Below, in pieces: positions 10,387 through 18,626 of a stretch of 64,000 nt of DNA. The translations under genes were made by a program, and so were the position numbers. Below the pieces are notes generated by a model. It was not told the DNA's origin. It saw only the letters and a list, made by a program, of their open reading frames with translations, and searched no databases. Position 1 is the stretch's first letter. Every line of letters starts with the position of its first letter. Origin of the DNA: Plasticicumulans lactativorans (GTDB lineage: Bacteria > Pseudomonadota > Gammaproteobacteria > Competibacterales > Competibacteraceae). Where the stretch lies: the NCBI RefSeq assembly GCF_004341245.1, contig NZ_SLWY01000001.1, forward strand, positions 186,001 through 250,000. The letters are read 5' to 3'.

Positions 10387-11565
10387 TCAGACGACGCCGT
10401 CCCGGCGCAGGCGCGCGATCGTCGCGGTATCGTAGCCGGCTTCGGCCAGCACGGCGTCGGTGTGTTCGCCGGGCGCCGGCGGCGGGCGTTCGGGGACGGC
10501 GGCGGCATCGCTGAAACGCACCGGGAAGGCGCAGTGCAGCGGGTTGCCCGGGGTGTCGCCGCCGGCGAACAGCCCGCGCGCGGCAAAGTGTGGATCGGCG
10601 CGCACCCCGGCCATGTCGAGCACCGGGCTGACGCAGCAGTCGAGCGCGGCGAAGCGCTCGGCCCAGTACGCCTGCGGGCGACTGGCGAAGATCGCCGCGA
10701 GCTCGGCGCGCACGCGGGCCCCCTCGGCGCCGCGCGCGGTGTGCCCGGCGAGCAGGTCGGGGCGTTCGAGCGCGGTGCACAGCGTGGCCCAGAACTTCGC
10801 TTCGAGGGCGCCCACCGCCAGGTAGCGGCCGTCGGCGGTGGCGTAGACCCCGTAGCAGGGCAGCGCGCCGGTGAGGACGTCGGCACCGCGCGGCGCGCCC
10901 GCGCCGTCGGCCTGCAGCGTCATCAGCGGGAACAGGTGGTGCGCGGCGACGCAATCGGCCATCGCCACGTCGACGTAGCGCCCCTCGCCGCGCAGGCGGG
11001 CGTCGATCACGCCGGCGAGGATGCCCATCACCGCGCAGGCGGTGCCGCCGAGCAGGTCGCCGAGCTGCAGGCTGGGGATCGCCGGCGGCCCGCCGGCGCT
11101 GCCGGTCTGGTCGAGGACGCCGGCGTAGCCGATGTAGTTGAGGTCGTGCCCGGCGCGGTCGCGGTAGGGCCCGGTCTGGCCGTAGCCGGTGATCGCGCAG
11201 TAGACCACGCGCGGGTGATGCGCACGCACCGTCGCGTAGTCGATGCCGAGGCGCTCGACCACGCCGGGGCGGAAGCCCTCGACGATCACGTCGGCGCCGG
11301 CGGCGAGGCGCAGGAACACCTCACGCCCCTCGGCGCGGCGCAGGTCGAGCGTGAGCCCGCGCTTGTTGCGGTTGGTGAGCAGGAACAGGTAGGCGGTGTC
11401 GCCGGCCATCGGGCCGAGCGTGCGGGCGTAGTCGCCGCCGCCGGTGTCCTCGACCTTGATCACGTCGGCGCCCATGTCGGCGAGGTGCTGGGTGGCGAGC
11501 GGGCCGGGCAGCAGGCGGGTGAGGTCGAGCACGCGCAGGCCGGCGAGCGGCGGCGGGCGGCTCAT
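10387..11565 (-). CDS. CaiB/BaiF family CoA transferase (alpha-methylacyl-CoA racemase-like)
   Basis: A 392-residue class III CoA-transferase-fold protein. The family signatures are the N-terminal [20 protein letters not shown], the [11 protein letters not shown] turn, and [11 protein letters not shown]. The segment [12 protein letters not shown] holds a His140-Asp141 pair typical of alpha-methylacyl-CoA racemases, which favours an epimerase or a related transferase over formyl-CoA transferase; the substrate cannot be named. The start ATG overlaps the thiE stop by four bases (ATGA), implying translational coupling. Downstream, 40 bases away, is the hybrid kinase. A link between CoA chemistry and the signalling pair is possible but unproven. 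Confidence 0.88.
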   Translation of the reverse strand: MSRPPPLAGLRVLDLTRLLPGPLATQHLADMGADVIKVEDTGGGDYARTLGPMAGDTAYLFLLTNRNKRGLTLDLRRAEGREVFLRLAAGADVIVEGFRPGVVERLGIDYATVRAHHPRVVYCAITGYGQTGPYRDRAGHDLNYIGYAGVLDQTGSAGGPPAIPSLQLGDLLGGTACAVMGILAGVIDARLRGEGRYVDVAMADCVAAHHLFPLMTLQADGAGAPRGADVLTGALPCYGVYATADGRYLAVGALEAKFWATLCTALERPDLLAGHTARGAEGARVRAELAAIFASRPQAYWAERFAALDCCVSPVLDMAGVRADPHFAARGLFAGGDTPGNPLHCAFPVRFSDAAAVPERPPPAPGEHTDAVLAEAGYDTATIARLRRDGVV

Positions 11566-12221
11566 GCCGGCGCCTCCGGCCCGAACAGCGCGGCGAGCGC
11601 GGCGGCGGCGGCGCGCATGTCGGTTGCACCGAACACGTCGCTGATCACCGCCAGGCTGTTGGCGCCGGCGGCGACCAGTTCGGCGCCGTTGCCGGCGGTG
11701 ATGCCGCCGATGGCGACGATCGGGCAGGGCAGTTCGGCGCGCGCGGCGCGCAGCAGCGCCGCGTCGGCGCGCACCGCGCCGGGCTTGATGCGCGACGGGA
11801 AGAAGGCGCCGAAGGCGACGTAGTCGGCGCCGCCGGCCACCGCGGCGCGCGCGAGGGCGAGATCGGCGTAGCACGACACGCCGATCAGCGCCTGCGGGCC
11901 GAGTGCCGCGCGCGCCGCGGCGAGCGCGGCGTCGTCCTTGCCGACGTGCACGCCGGCGGCGCCGACCGCGGCGGCGAGCGCGACGTCGTCGTTGACGATC
12001 AGCGGCACGCCGCGGGCGCGGCAGAGCGCGACCAGCGCCGCGGCCTGGGCGTGGCGTCGCGCCGCGTCGTCGCTCTTGTCGCGGTACTGCACGACGCGCG
12101 CGCCGCCGGCGATCGCCGCCGCCACCGCCGCTGCCAGCGCGGCATCGGGGAGCAGGCCGGCGTCGGTGATCACGTAGAGCCCGCGCGGCAGGCGCGGGGC
12201 CGTTGTCGGGGCGGCGGGCAT
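11562..12221 (-). CDS. thiE: Thiamine-phosphate synthase
   Basis: It couples HMP-pyrophosphate with the thiazole phosphate to make thiamine monophosphate. The 219 residues show the TIM-barrel markers: LYVITD near the start, [32 protein letters not shown] and a C-terminal [12 protein letters not shown] phosphate-binding loop. The ATG at 12221 ([20 protein letters not shown]) gives family length; the longer open frame is a shadow of thiD. It follows the thiD paralogue by 13 bases and overlaps the CoA-transferase gene by four. I found no TPP riboswitch CUGAGA-type core upstream of the unit. Confidence 0.93.
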   Translation of the reverse strand: MPAAPTTAPRLPRGLYVITDAGLLPDAALAAAVAAAIAGGARVVQYRDKSDDAARRHAQAAALVALCRARGVPLIVNDDVALAAAVGAAGVHVGKDDAALAAARAALGPQALIGVSCYADLALARAAVAGGADYVAFGAFFPSRIKPGAVRADAALLRAARAELPCPIVAIGGITAGNGAELVAAGANSLAVISDVFGATDMRAAAAALAALFGPEAPA

Positions 12222-12234
12222 GGTGGCGGCGGAC

Positions 12235-13044
12235 TCAGTCGAGGTCGGGGGTTTCGTCGTCGGCCCAGAACATGCGGTTGGGCACCAGCTGGCCGCCGCC
12301 GACCGCATAGCCGGCCCGCAGCGCCTCCCAGGTGTACTCCTGTGCCTGGTGGATCGCCGAGAGCGGCTCCTGGCCCTGGGCGACCAGTCCGGCGATCGCC
12401 GAGGCGAGGGTACAGCCCGAGCCGTGGTAGCTGTGCGGCAGGCGCTCCCAGGTGTAGGTCTCGAGCAGGCGGTGGTTGCCGTAGAGCTTGTTGATCACCC
12501 GCGGCGTGTGTTCGTGGGTGCCGGTGATCAGCACGTAGTCGGCGTCGCACGCGAGCAGCGCCATCGCGCAGGCGTCGAGGGTGTCGGCCTCGGGGGCGAG
12601 GCGGCGCGCCTCGACGCTGTTGGGGGTCAGCACCGTGGTCAGCGGCAGCAGCTCGCGGATGGCCGTGGCCAGCGTGTCGCCGTCGAAATCGTGGCCGCCG
12701 CCGGCGGCGAGGACCGGGTCGAGGATCACCGGGATGTGGCGGTGCTCCTCCAGCAGTTCGACCAGCGCTTCGGCGATCGCCGGGCTGCCGAGCAGGCCGA
12801 TCTTGATCGCCGCCACCGGCATGTCGGCGAGCACCGCGCGCGCCTGCGCGATCACCAGGTCGGCGTCCAGCGGCACCAGCGCGATCACGTCGTGGGTGTC
12901 CTGCACGGTGAGGGTGGTGATCACCGGTGCCGCGTGGCAGCCCATGCTGGCCACGGTCTCGATGTCGGCCTGGATGCCGGCCCCGCCGCTGGGGTCGTTG
13001 CCGGCAAAGATCATCACCACCGGGACGGGGGGCGCTGGACTCAT
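12235..13044 (-). CDS. thiD: ThiD-like hydroxymethylpyrimidine/phosphomethylpyrimidine kinase, divergent paralogue
   Basis: A 269-residue ribokinase-fold kinase that should phosphorylate HMP and HMP-phosphate for thiamine synthesis. It has the N-terminal substrate loop ([13 protein letters not shown], with Asn where the usual motif has Ser or Thr), [16 protein letters not shown] and the anion-hole GSGC. It is clearly less like E. coli ThiD than the second copy at 49824-50636, lacking the GPVHHFHA ending. It is first in a minus-strand series with thiE and divergent from rubredoxin, a pairing seen in several proteobacteria. It may be the thiE-coupled isoform or have a salvage role. Confidence 0.85.
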   Translation of the reverse strand: MSPAPPVPVVMIFAGNDPSGGAGIQADIETVASMGCHAAPVITTLTVQDTHDVIALVPLDADLVIAQARAVLADMPVAAIKIGLLGSPAIAEALVELLEEHRHIPVILDPVLAAGGGHDFDGDTLATAIRELLPLTTVLTPNSVEARRLAPEADTLDACAMALLACDADYVLITGTHEHTPRVINKLYGNHRLLETYTWERLPHSYHGSGCTLASAIAGLVAQGQEPLSAIHQAQEYTWEALRAGYAVGGGQLVPNRMFWADDETPDLD

Positions 13045-13155
13045 GCGGTTTCCTTGCTGGCTGTGGGCTCCGCGGGCCGCGGCACGGGGCCGATTCTCGG
13101 AGCCTGGGGGCCGTGGGACAATAGCCCATTCCTTCGGCACGAGCGATGCGCGCCC

Positions 13156-13320
13156 ATGAAAGCCTACATGTGCCTGGTCTGCGGCTGGATCTACGAGGAG
13201 GAGAAGGGCTGGCCGGACGACGGCATCCCGCCCGGCACGCGCTGGGAGGACGTGCCCGCCGACTGGCACTGCCCGGACTGCGGTGCCGGCAAGGACGCCT
13301 TCGAGATGATCGAGATCTGA
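13156..13320 (+). CDS. Rubredoxin
   Basis: A 54-residue one-iron electron-transfer protein. Both iron-binding knuckles are intact: CLVCG (Cys6, Cys9) and CPDCG (Cys39, Cys42), with the aromatic core (Tyr4, Trp11, Trp30, Trp37). It is cytoplasmic and likely passes single electrons to an oxygenase or peroxide-defence partner not adjacent here. It is divergent from the thiD paralogue across 111 bases and convergent with the aldolase-like gene four bases away. Confidence 0.96.
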   Translation: MKAYMCLVCGWIYEEEKGWPDDGIPPGTRWEDVPADWHCPDCGAGKDAFEMIEI

Positions 13321-13324
13321 GCGG

Positions 13325-13882
13325 CTAGATCTTGCCGGCCTGCTGGGCGATGAACGCGGTCTTCGCCGACAGTTCGAGCGAGCAGGTCCACTTGTAGGCG
13401 AGGTTCAGCGTCTCGGCGCAGGCGAACACGCCGTGGCCGCGTACCACGGCGATCGGCACCCCGGCGAGCGCCGCCGCCACCTTGGCCGGGGCGAGCTCCT
13501 GGTAGCGCTCGAACGGGATGGTGATCACCGGCACGCGCCCGAAGTGGTACTGCCCCTCGAAGTCGGCGGGCACGAATTCCTCGTTGTCCATCGTCATCGC
13601 CACGGTGTAGGGGCCGTGGCTGTGCAGGATGGCGCGCGCGCGCGGGTTGGCGGCGTAGGCGGCGACGTGCAGCGCGGCGTCGAGCGAGGCGCCGCGGCCG
13701 ATGTGCCCGGCGAAATCGCAGGCGACGAGATCACCGCTGGTGAGGGTGTCGGCGCAGCAGCCGGTGGGCGTCACCCACACCTCGTCGCCGTCGCGGACCG
13801 AGGCGTTGCCGCTGTGCGAGTCGTTGAGGCCGTACACGCGCAGCCAGTGATAGTGGCGGACCAGATCGTCTTTGATGTTCAT
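13325..13882 (-). CDS. Class II aldolase/adducin-family protein
   Basis: A 185-residue zinc-dependent aldolase-fold protein. Family marks are GNASVR, TPTGCCADTL, the metal-binding HSH in ARAILHSHGPYT, and a second histidine in VVRGHGVFA. It is shorter than fuculose- or ribulose-phosphate aldolases (about 215), like many uncharacterised members, so the substrate is unknown. Its ATG overlaps the stop of the upstream phosphoesterase by four bases, so the two are translated together. It has no signal peptide. Confidence 0.8.
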   Translation of the reverse strand: MNIKDDLVRHYHWLRVYGLNDSHSGNASVRDGDEVWVTPTGCCADTLTSGDLVACDFAGHIGRGASLDAALHVAAYAANPRARAILHSHGPYTVAMTMDNEEFVPADFEGQYHFGRVPVITIPFERYQELAPAKVAAALAGVPIAVVRGHGVFACAETLNLAYKWTCSLELSAKTAFIAQQAGKI

Positions 13883-14667
13883 GATGGGCGCGAAGTATAT
13901 CGGTGAGCCCCGGCGTCGGGGCGGGAATTTGCCGGCGCTGCGCGCAGGATGCCGGTGGTGAGGCGGCCGTCGGCGTAGAGGTCCAGCCAGCGCGCGCCCG
14001 GCGGCAGCCGCGGGTCGAGCGCGAAGCGCGCGCGCCGCGGCCGGAACTGCACGCAGGTCGACGGGCAGCCGAGCACGCGGATGCCGCCGATGCGCGCGGC
14101 GAAGCCCTGGTGGGCGTGGCCGAACACCACGGCGCGCACCTGCGGGTGGCGCGCCAGCACCGCGAACAGCCGCTCGGGGGCGGCGAGGCCGATGGCGTCG
14201 ATCCACGCGCTGCCGAGCGCGAGCGGCGGGTGGTGCAGCGCCACCAGCGCCGGGCGCCGCGGTGCTGCGGCGAGCGCGGCGTCGAGCCGGTCGAGTTCGG
14301 CGGCGCCGAGCGCGCCGCCCGATTGCCCCGGCAGCGTCGAGTCGAGCAGCACCAGCCGCCAGGCGCCGAGATCGGCGCCGCCGCTCACGCCCAGCGCACT
14401 CGCGGCGAGCGCCGCCGGGTCGTCGTGGTTGCCCGCCAGGCACAGCGTCGGCAGGCCGAGCGGGGCGAGCAGGGCGGCGAGACGGGCGTAGGCCGGCGCG
14501 CCGTCGTCGTGCGCGAGGTCGCCGGTCAGCAGCAGCGCATCGGCGCCGCGCGCCGCCACCGCGGCGAGCGTGGCGCGCAGTCCGGCGTCGGCATCGGCGC
14601 CGGCCATGCCGGCGGCGGCGCGCAGGTGGGTGTCGCTCAGCTGGACCAGACGCACACGGCTGTTCAC
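13879..14667 (-). CDS. Metallophosphoesterase, CpdA-like
   Basis: A 262-residue calcineurin-type phosphoesterase. It contains the full set of dimetal motifs: QLSDTHL, LLTGDLAHDD, CLAGNHDD, ALHHPP and VFGHAHQ, in the order of 3',5'-cAMP phosphodiesterase CpdA. I chose GTG 14667 because a GGGGGGA ribosome site lies just upstream; an in-frame ATG at 14727 would add 20 residues without an obvious site. Cyclic-nucleotide hydrolysis is a fair guess from the family. It is coupled to the downstream aldolase-like gene by an ATGA overlap and divergent from the YdcF-type gene. Confidence 0.82.
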   Translation of the reverse strand: MNSRVRLVQLSDTHLRAAAGMAGADADAGLRATLAAVAARGADALLLTGDLAHDDGAPAYARLAALLAPLGLPTLCLAGNHDDPAALAASALGVSGGADLGAWRLVLLDSTLPGQSGGALGAAELDRLDAALAAAPRRPALVALHHPPLALGSAWIDAIGLAAPERLFAVLARHPQVRAVVFGHAHQGFAARIGGIRVLGCPSTCVQFRPRRARFALDPRLPPGARWLDLYADGRLTTGILRAAPANSRPDAGAHRYTSRPS

Positions 14668-14814
14668 GGCACTTCCCCCCGGCAGGCTGCGGTTATAGTA
14701 CGGCTCCCAGGTCCGCGAGGTTTTCATGCCACGTTCCCGACTCCACCCCGCCGCCTCCCGCGCCGGTCTCGACCGCCGCCGACGGGGCGACGGCCGCTGA
14801 CGCCGCCTCCGCCG

Positions 14815-15435
14815 ATGCGCCGCCCCGGCTACCTGCTGACCGCGCTGGTGCTGCTGCCGCCGCTGCTCGCGCTGTGGCTGATGCTGCGCATCGTGGTGTT
14901 CTCCGACAACCAGGACGTCGAACCCGCCGACGCCGCGGTGGTGCTCGGTGCGGCGGCGTGGAACGGGCGCCCGTCGCCGGTGTTCGAGGAGCGCATCAAG
15001 CACGCGCTGACGCTCTACAACGAGGGCCGCGTGCGCGTCGTCGTGTTCACCGGCGGCACCGGCCGCGGCGACAACCGCAGCGAGGCCGAGGTCGCGCGCG
15101 CCTATGCGCTGAAGCGCGGCATCCCGGCGACCGCGGTGCTGACCGAAACCGAATCGCGTTCGACCTGGGAGAACCTCGTCGGCGCCAAGCGCCTGCTCGA
15201 CCTGCACGGGCTCAAGCGCGTGCTGCTGGTCAGCGATCCGCTGCACATGCGCCGCGCGATGACGATGGCGCGCGATATCGGCATCGATGCGCATCCCTCG
15301 CCGACCCCCACCTCGCGCTTCATCGGCTTCTACACGCAGTTCGAACTGCTGCTGAAGGAGACCTACGACTACGCGCGCTACAAGTTCGGCCGGCACCTGG
15401 TCGACTTCGAGAGCGAGTCGCCCGAGAGCAACTGA
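14815..15435 (+). CDS. YdcF/ElyC-family (DUF218) membrane-anchored protein
   Basis: A 206-residue protein with one N-terminal membrane helix (about residues 5-26, LLTALVLLPPLLALWLMLRIVVF) and a periplasmic DUF218 domain. Family segments are DAAVVLGAAAWNGRPSPVFEERI, VVFTGGTGRGDNRSEAEVARAYAL, and ESRSTWENL followed by VLLVSDPLHMRRA. E. coli relatives ElyC and SanA affect envelope integrity and lipid-carrier use; a biochemical activity is not settled. The ATG at 14815 is the only sensible start, although it lacks a strong ribosome site. Confidence 0.85.
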   Translation: MRRPGYLLTALVLLPPLLALWLMLRIVVFSDNQDVEPADAAVVLGAAAWNGRPSPVFEERIKHALTLYNEGRVRVVVFTGGTGRGDNRSEAEVARAYALKRGIPATAVLTETESRSTWENLVGAKRLLDLHGLKRVLLVSDPLHMRRAMTMARDIGIDAHPSPTPTSRFIGFYTQFELLLKETYDYARYKFGRHLVDFESESPESN

Positions 15436-15456
15436 GGCCGCGGCCCGCGCGCGGCG

Positions 15457-15487
15457 GAAAAAGGAACGGCCCCGCGCGGGGGCCGTC
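15457..15487 (-). terminator. Intrinsic terminator of the cytochrome c gene
   Basis: On the minus strand a GC-rich hairpin (arms within 15466-15486, ACGGCCCC pairing with GGGGCCGT) is followed by TTCCTTTTT (15458-15465). It lies 20 bases past the cytochrome stop, between convergent genes, and may also stop plus-strand transcripts. Confidence 0.75.
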
Positions 15488-15506
15488 GGCTGCGCGCGGC
15501 GAGCGC

Positions 15507-15821
15507 CTACAGCGTCAGGATCCAGGCGACGATCTCCTTGATCTCGGCGTCCGGCACCGTGGCGTTCGGCGGCATCGGGATCTGGCCCCAGACGCCGGCG
15601 CCGCCGGCCTTGACCTTCGCCGCGAGCTTGTCGGCGGCGGTGGCGTCACCCTTGTACTTCGCCGCCACGTCCTTGTAGGCGGGACCGACGACCTTGGTCT
15701 CGACCTGGTGGCAGGCCATGCAGTTGTTCTTCTGTGCCAGCGCGAGGCCGTCGGCCTGCGCCGGCACGGCGACCAGCGCGCCGAGCAGCAGGGCTCCGGC
15801 AGTGCCGAGAATCGCTTTCAT
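15507..15821 (-). CDS. Class I cytochrome c, c5/c551-type
   Basis: A 104-residue periplasmic single-heme electron carrier. Residues 1-23 form a signal peptide ending at VPAQA. The heme motif CMACH follows, and the distal Met ligand lies in IPMPPN near the C-terminus, typical of cytochromes c551/c552 and c5. AGGAGAGAG precedes the ATG. It probably shuttles electrons between the bc1 complex and terminal reductases or dehydrogenases. It has its own terminator and is a single-gene unit. Confidence 0.92.
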   Translation of the reverse strand: MKAILGTAGALLLGALVAVPAQADGLALAQKNNCMACHQVETKVVGPAYKDVAAKYKGDATAADKLAAKVKAGGAGVWGQIPMPPNATVPDAEIKEIVAWILTL

Positions 15822-15972
15822 ACGCTCTCTCCTGGATCGACTGGGTCGGTAGGACGGCCGGGGTGTGCCGGCCGCGGTGCTCCCGCGCCGCGGGATGCAC
15901 CGTCCATTAGTCTCTGCCGAAGAGTGCCGGCAAGTCGATAACCGGCATCAAGGTTTCGCGGCGGCGGCGGGG

Positions 15973-17292
15973 TCAGCGCAGCGGCTTCAGGAACACCTTC
16001 GAGCGGCGCTGGTAGTTGTACAGCGCCTGCTTCTCCACCGGCAGGTCGGCGATCTCGGCGGGTTCGAAGCCGCGCTCGCGGAACCAGTGCGCGGTGCGCG
16101 TGGTGAGCACGAACAGCCCCTCCAGGCCCTCGGCGCGGGCGCGCGACTCCACCGCGCCGAGCAGCGCCTCGGCGCGCCCGCCGCGGCGGTAGTCGGGGTG
16201 CACGGCGACGCAGGCGAGTTCGGCCACCTTCTCGCCGGGGAAGGTGTGCAGCGCGGCGCAGCCGATGATGGCGCCGTCGCGCTCGATCACGGTGAAGCGG
16301 TCGAGTTCGCTTTCGAGGCGCTCGCGCGAGCGGCGCACCAGGGTGCCGTCCTCCTCGAGCGGGCGGATCAGCTCGAGCAGGCCGGGGATGTCGTTGAGCG
16401 TCGCCGGCCGCGCGCCTTCGTAGAGGTCGGCGTTGACCATCGTGCCGACGCCGTCGCGGGTGAAGAGCTCGAGCAGCAGCGCGCCGTCGAGCCGGCGCGG
16501 CACGATGTGCACGCGGCGCACGCCGCCGCGGCAGGCGGCGATGGCGTTGGCCAGTGCCTCGGCGGCGTCCTCGTCGAGCGGTGCGCCCTCGTCGAGCCGC
16601 CGTTCGGCCTGCTCGATGGTCAGCGCGGTCAGCGGCTGGCCGTCGCCGTCGCAGATGCGCCCTTCCTCGGTCAGCATCACCAACTTCTCGGCGCCGAGCG
16701 AGCGCGCCGCCACGGTGGCGACCTCGCGCGCCGAGACGTTGAACACCTCGCCGGTCGGCGAGTAGCCGAGCGGGCTCAGCAGCACGATGGTGTCGGCGCG
16801 GTGCCAGGCGCGGATCATGTCGACGTCGACGCGACGCACCTCGCCGGTGAACTGGTAGTCGACGCCTTCGCGCACGCCGAGCGGGCGCGCCACCACGGCG
16901 TTGCCCGAGGCCACGCGCAGGCGCGCGCCGTGCATCGGCGAGTTGGCCAGGCCCATCGACAGCAGGCCCTCGATGAGGATGCGGGTCGCGCCCACCGCCT
17001 CCTTGACGGCGTCGAGCGCCACCGTGTCGGTGATGCGCACGCCGTGCTCGAAGCGCGGCTCGTGGCCCATCTCGACGAGTTCGGCCTCGACCTGCGGGCG
17101 CGCGCCGTGCACCAGCACCAGCTTGAGCCCGAGCGAATCGAGCAGCGCGAGGTCGTGGATCAGCGAGGCGAAGCGCTCGCTGTCCTCGATCGCCTCGCCG
17201 CCGAACAGGATCACCAGGGTCTTGTGTTCGAGCGCGTTGATGTACGGCACGGCCTGCCGCAGGCCGTGCACCAGGAGCTTGTTTTCGTTCAT
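15973..17292 (-). CDS. argA: N-acetylglutamate synthase (amino-acid N-acetyltransferase)
   Basis: First enzyme of arginine biosynthesis, acetylating glutamate with acetyl-CoA, usually inhibited by arginine. The 439 residues comprise an N-terminal amino-acid-kinase domain (LVILFGGEAIED, LVLVHGARPQ) that binds arginine, and a C-terminal GNAT domain (ELACVAVHPDYRRGGRAEALL, acetyl-CoA loop RRGGRA). Length matches E. coli ArgA (443). The ATG at 17292 overlaps the argE stop by four bases, so expression is coupled to the step that removes the acetyl group. Confidence 0.95.
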   Translation of the reverse strand: MNENKLLVHGLRQAVPYINALEHKTLVILFGGEAIEDSERFASLIHDLALLDSLGLKLVLVHGARPQVEAELVEMGHEPRFEHGVRITDTVALDAVKEAVGATRILIEGLLSMGLANSPMHGARLRVASGNAVVARPLGVREGVDYQFTGEVRRVDVDMIRAWHRADTIVLLSPLGYSPTGEVFNVSAREVATVAARSLGAEKLVMLTEEGRICDGDGQPLTALTIEQAERRLDEGAPLDEDAAEALANAIAACRGGVRRVHIVPRRLDGALLLELFTRDGVGTMVNADLYEGARPATLNDIPGLLELIRPLEEDGTLVRRSRERLESELDRFTVIERDGAIIGCAALHTFPGEKVAELACVAVHPDYRRGGRAEALLGAVESRARAEGLEGLFVLTTRTAHWFRERGFEPAEIADLPVEKQALYNYQRRSKVFLKPLR

Positions 17293-18446
17293 GCGGCGGA
17301 GGGTTCCAGACAGAAGCGGCGGATCAGCGCGCGCAGCAGTTCGACGGTGGGGTTGAGGCTCGCCAGCGCGATGAATTCGTCGGGCTGGTGGGCCTGGGCG
17401 ATGTCGCCGGGGCCGAGGACGATCGTATCGAGTCCGAGTTCGCGCAGATACGGCGCTTCGGTGCCGAAGGCCACCGAGCCGGCGGCGTGCCCGGTGAGCG
17501 CCTCGGCGGCGCGCACCAGCGGCGAGTCGGCGGCGGTCTCGAACGGCGCGATGCCGTGGATCAGCGGCGCGGTGTCGAGGGCGAGGCCGCTGCCGGCGAG
17601 CACGCTGCCGAGGCGGGCGGCGATCTCGCCGCGCAGCGCCGCCATGTCCATGCCCGGCAGCGGGCGGATGTCGATCGCCAGTTCGCAGTGCCCGCAGATG
17701 CGGTTGGGGTTGTCGCCGCCGTGGATCGAGCCGAGGTTGAGCGTGGGCACGTCGACCTCGAACTGCGGGTTGCGGTAGCGCTGCGCCCACTCGCCGCGCA
17801 GGCTCAGCAGCTCGCCGATCACCCGGTGCATGCCTTCGAGCGCGCTGTTGCCGAGGCGCGGGTCGGAGGCGTGCCCGGCGCGGCCGGTGATGCGGATCGC
17901 CTCCATCATCACGCCCTTGTGCTGGCGCACCGGCCTGAGCCCGGTGGGCTCGCCGATCACCGCGAAGCGCCCGAGCGGCCGCCCGGCCGCCACCAGCGCC
18001 TGCGCGCCGTCCATGCTCGACTCCTCGTCGGCGGTCGCCAGGATGATCAGCGGCTGGCGCAGCGCCGCCGCGTCGAGCCCGCGTGCGGCCTCGATCGCCA
18101 GCGCGAGGAAGGACTTCATGTCGGCGCTGCCGAGGCCGTAGAGGCGTCCGTCGCGCTCGACGCCGCCGAACGGGTCGACGCTCCAGCGGCCGGCGTCGAA
18201 GGGCACGGTGTCGGTATGCCCCGACAGCACCAGGCCGCCGGGGCCGCGGCCGAGCGTGGCGATCAGGTTGGCCTTGCGCGGATCGGCGAGCGGCTGGACT
18301 TCGGTGCGGAAGCCGAGCGCGGCCAGCCACTCGGCGAGGCGTTCGACGACGGCGCGGTTGCCCTGGTCGAAGGCGGGGGCGACCGAGCTGACCGAGGGCA
18401 GTGCGATCAGTTCGCGGATCATGCTGAGCAGGGCGGGAACGGGCAT
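17289..18446 (-). CDS. argE: Acetylornithine deacetylase
   Basis: Releases ornithine from N-acetylornithine in the linear arginine pathway. The 385 residues form an M20-family dizinc peptidase: SGHTDTVPFD, GLGSADMKSF, ADEESSM, IGEPTG and the C-terminal AQAHQPDEF supply the metal ligands and catalytic Glu. Start MPVPALLSMIREL at 18446; the very long open frame upstream is an antisense shadow of the kinase gene. It is first of an argE-argA pair. DapE at 46058 is the paralogue for lysine synthesis. Confidence 0.93.
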   Translation of the reverse strand: MPVPALLSMIRELIALPSVSSVAPAFDQGNRAVVERLAEWLAALGFRTEVQPLADPRKANLIATLGRGPGGLVLSGHTDTVPFDAGRWSVDPFGGVERDGRLYGLGSADMKSFLALAIEAARGLDAAALRQPLIILATADEESSMDGAQALVAAGRPLGRFAVIGEPTGLRPVRQHKGVMMEAIRITGRAGHASDPRLGNSALEGMHRVIGELLSLRGEWAQRYRNPQFEVDVPTLNLGSIHGGDNPNRICGHCELAIDIRPLPGMDMAALRGEIAARLGSVLAGSGLALDTAPLIHGIAPFETAADSPLVRAAEALTGHAAGSVAFGTEAPYLRELGLDTIVLGPGDIAQAHQPDEFIALASLNPTVELLRALIRRFCLEPSAA

Positions 18447-18506
18447 GGCGGCTCCGGTGCGGGATGCCCCGTATTCTAGAGGTCCGCCGCGACGATTTCG
18501 GGACGG

Positions 18507-18542
18507 CGCCCCCGCCCGCCGCCGTCGCGGCGGGCGGGGGCG
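18507..18542. repeat. Perfect 15-bp GC-only inverted repeat between divergent genes
   Basis: Bases 18507-18521 (CGCCCCCGCCCGCCG) are exactly complementary to 18528-18542, with a 6-base loop. It sits in the 180-base gap between divergent argE and the sensor kinase, where no transcript should end. A plausible -10 for the kinase (TATAAA 18564-18569) follows. Confidence 0.5.
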
Positions 18543-18626
18543 GACTTCGCCGCGGCGCCGGTCTATAAAAAACTCGCCGAGCGCACCCGCGTCGCCGACG
18601 ACGGGCGTCCACGCGAGAGACTGCGA

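Noticed and set aside
7485-10886. 1133-codon version of the hybrid kinase
   Set aside because: The extra N-terminal residues are a frame-shifted shadow of the CoA-transferase gene; MNDKSSRS at 10346 is the natural start.
13045-13155. TPP riboswitch before the thiD-thiE genes (also checked 50637-50710)
   Set aside because: No CUGAGA-type core or matching second arm is visible in either gap.
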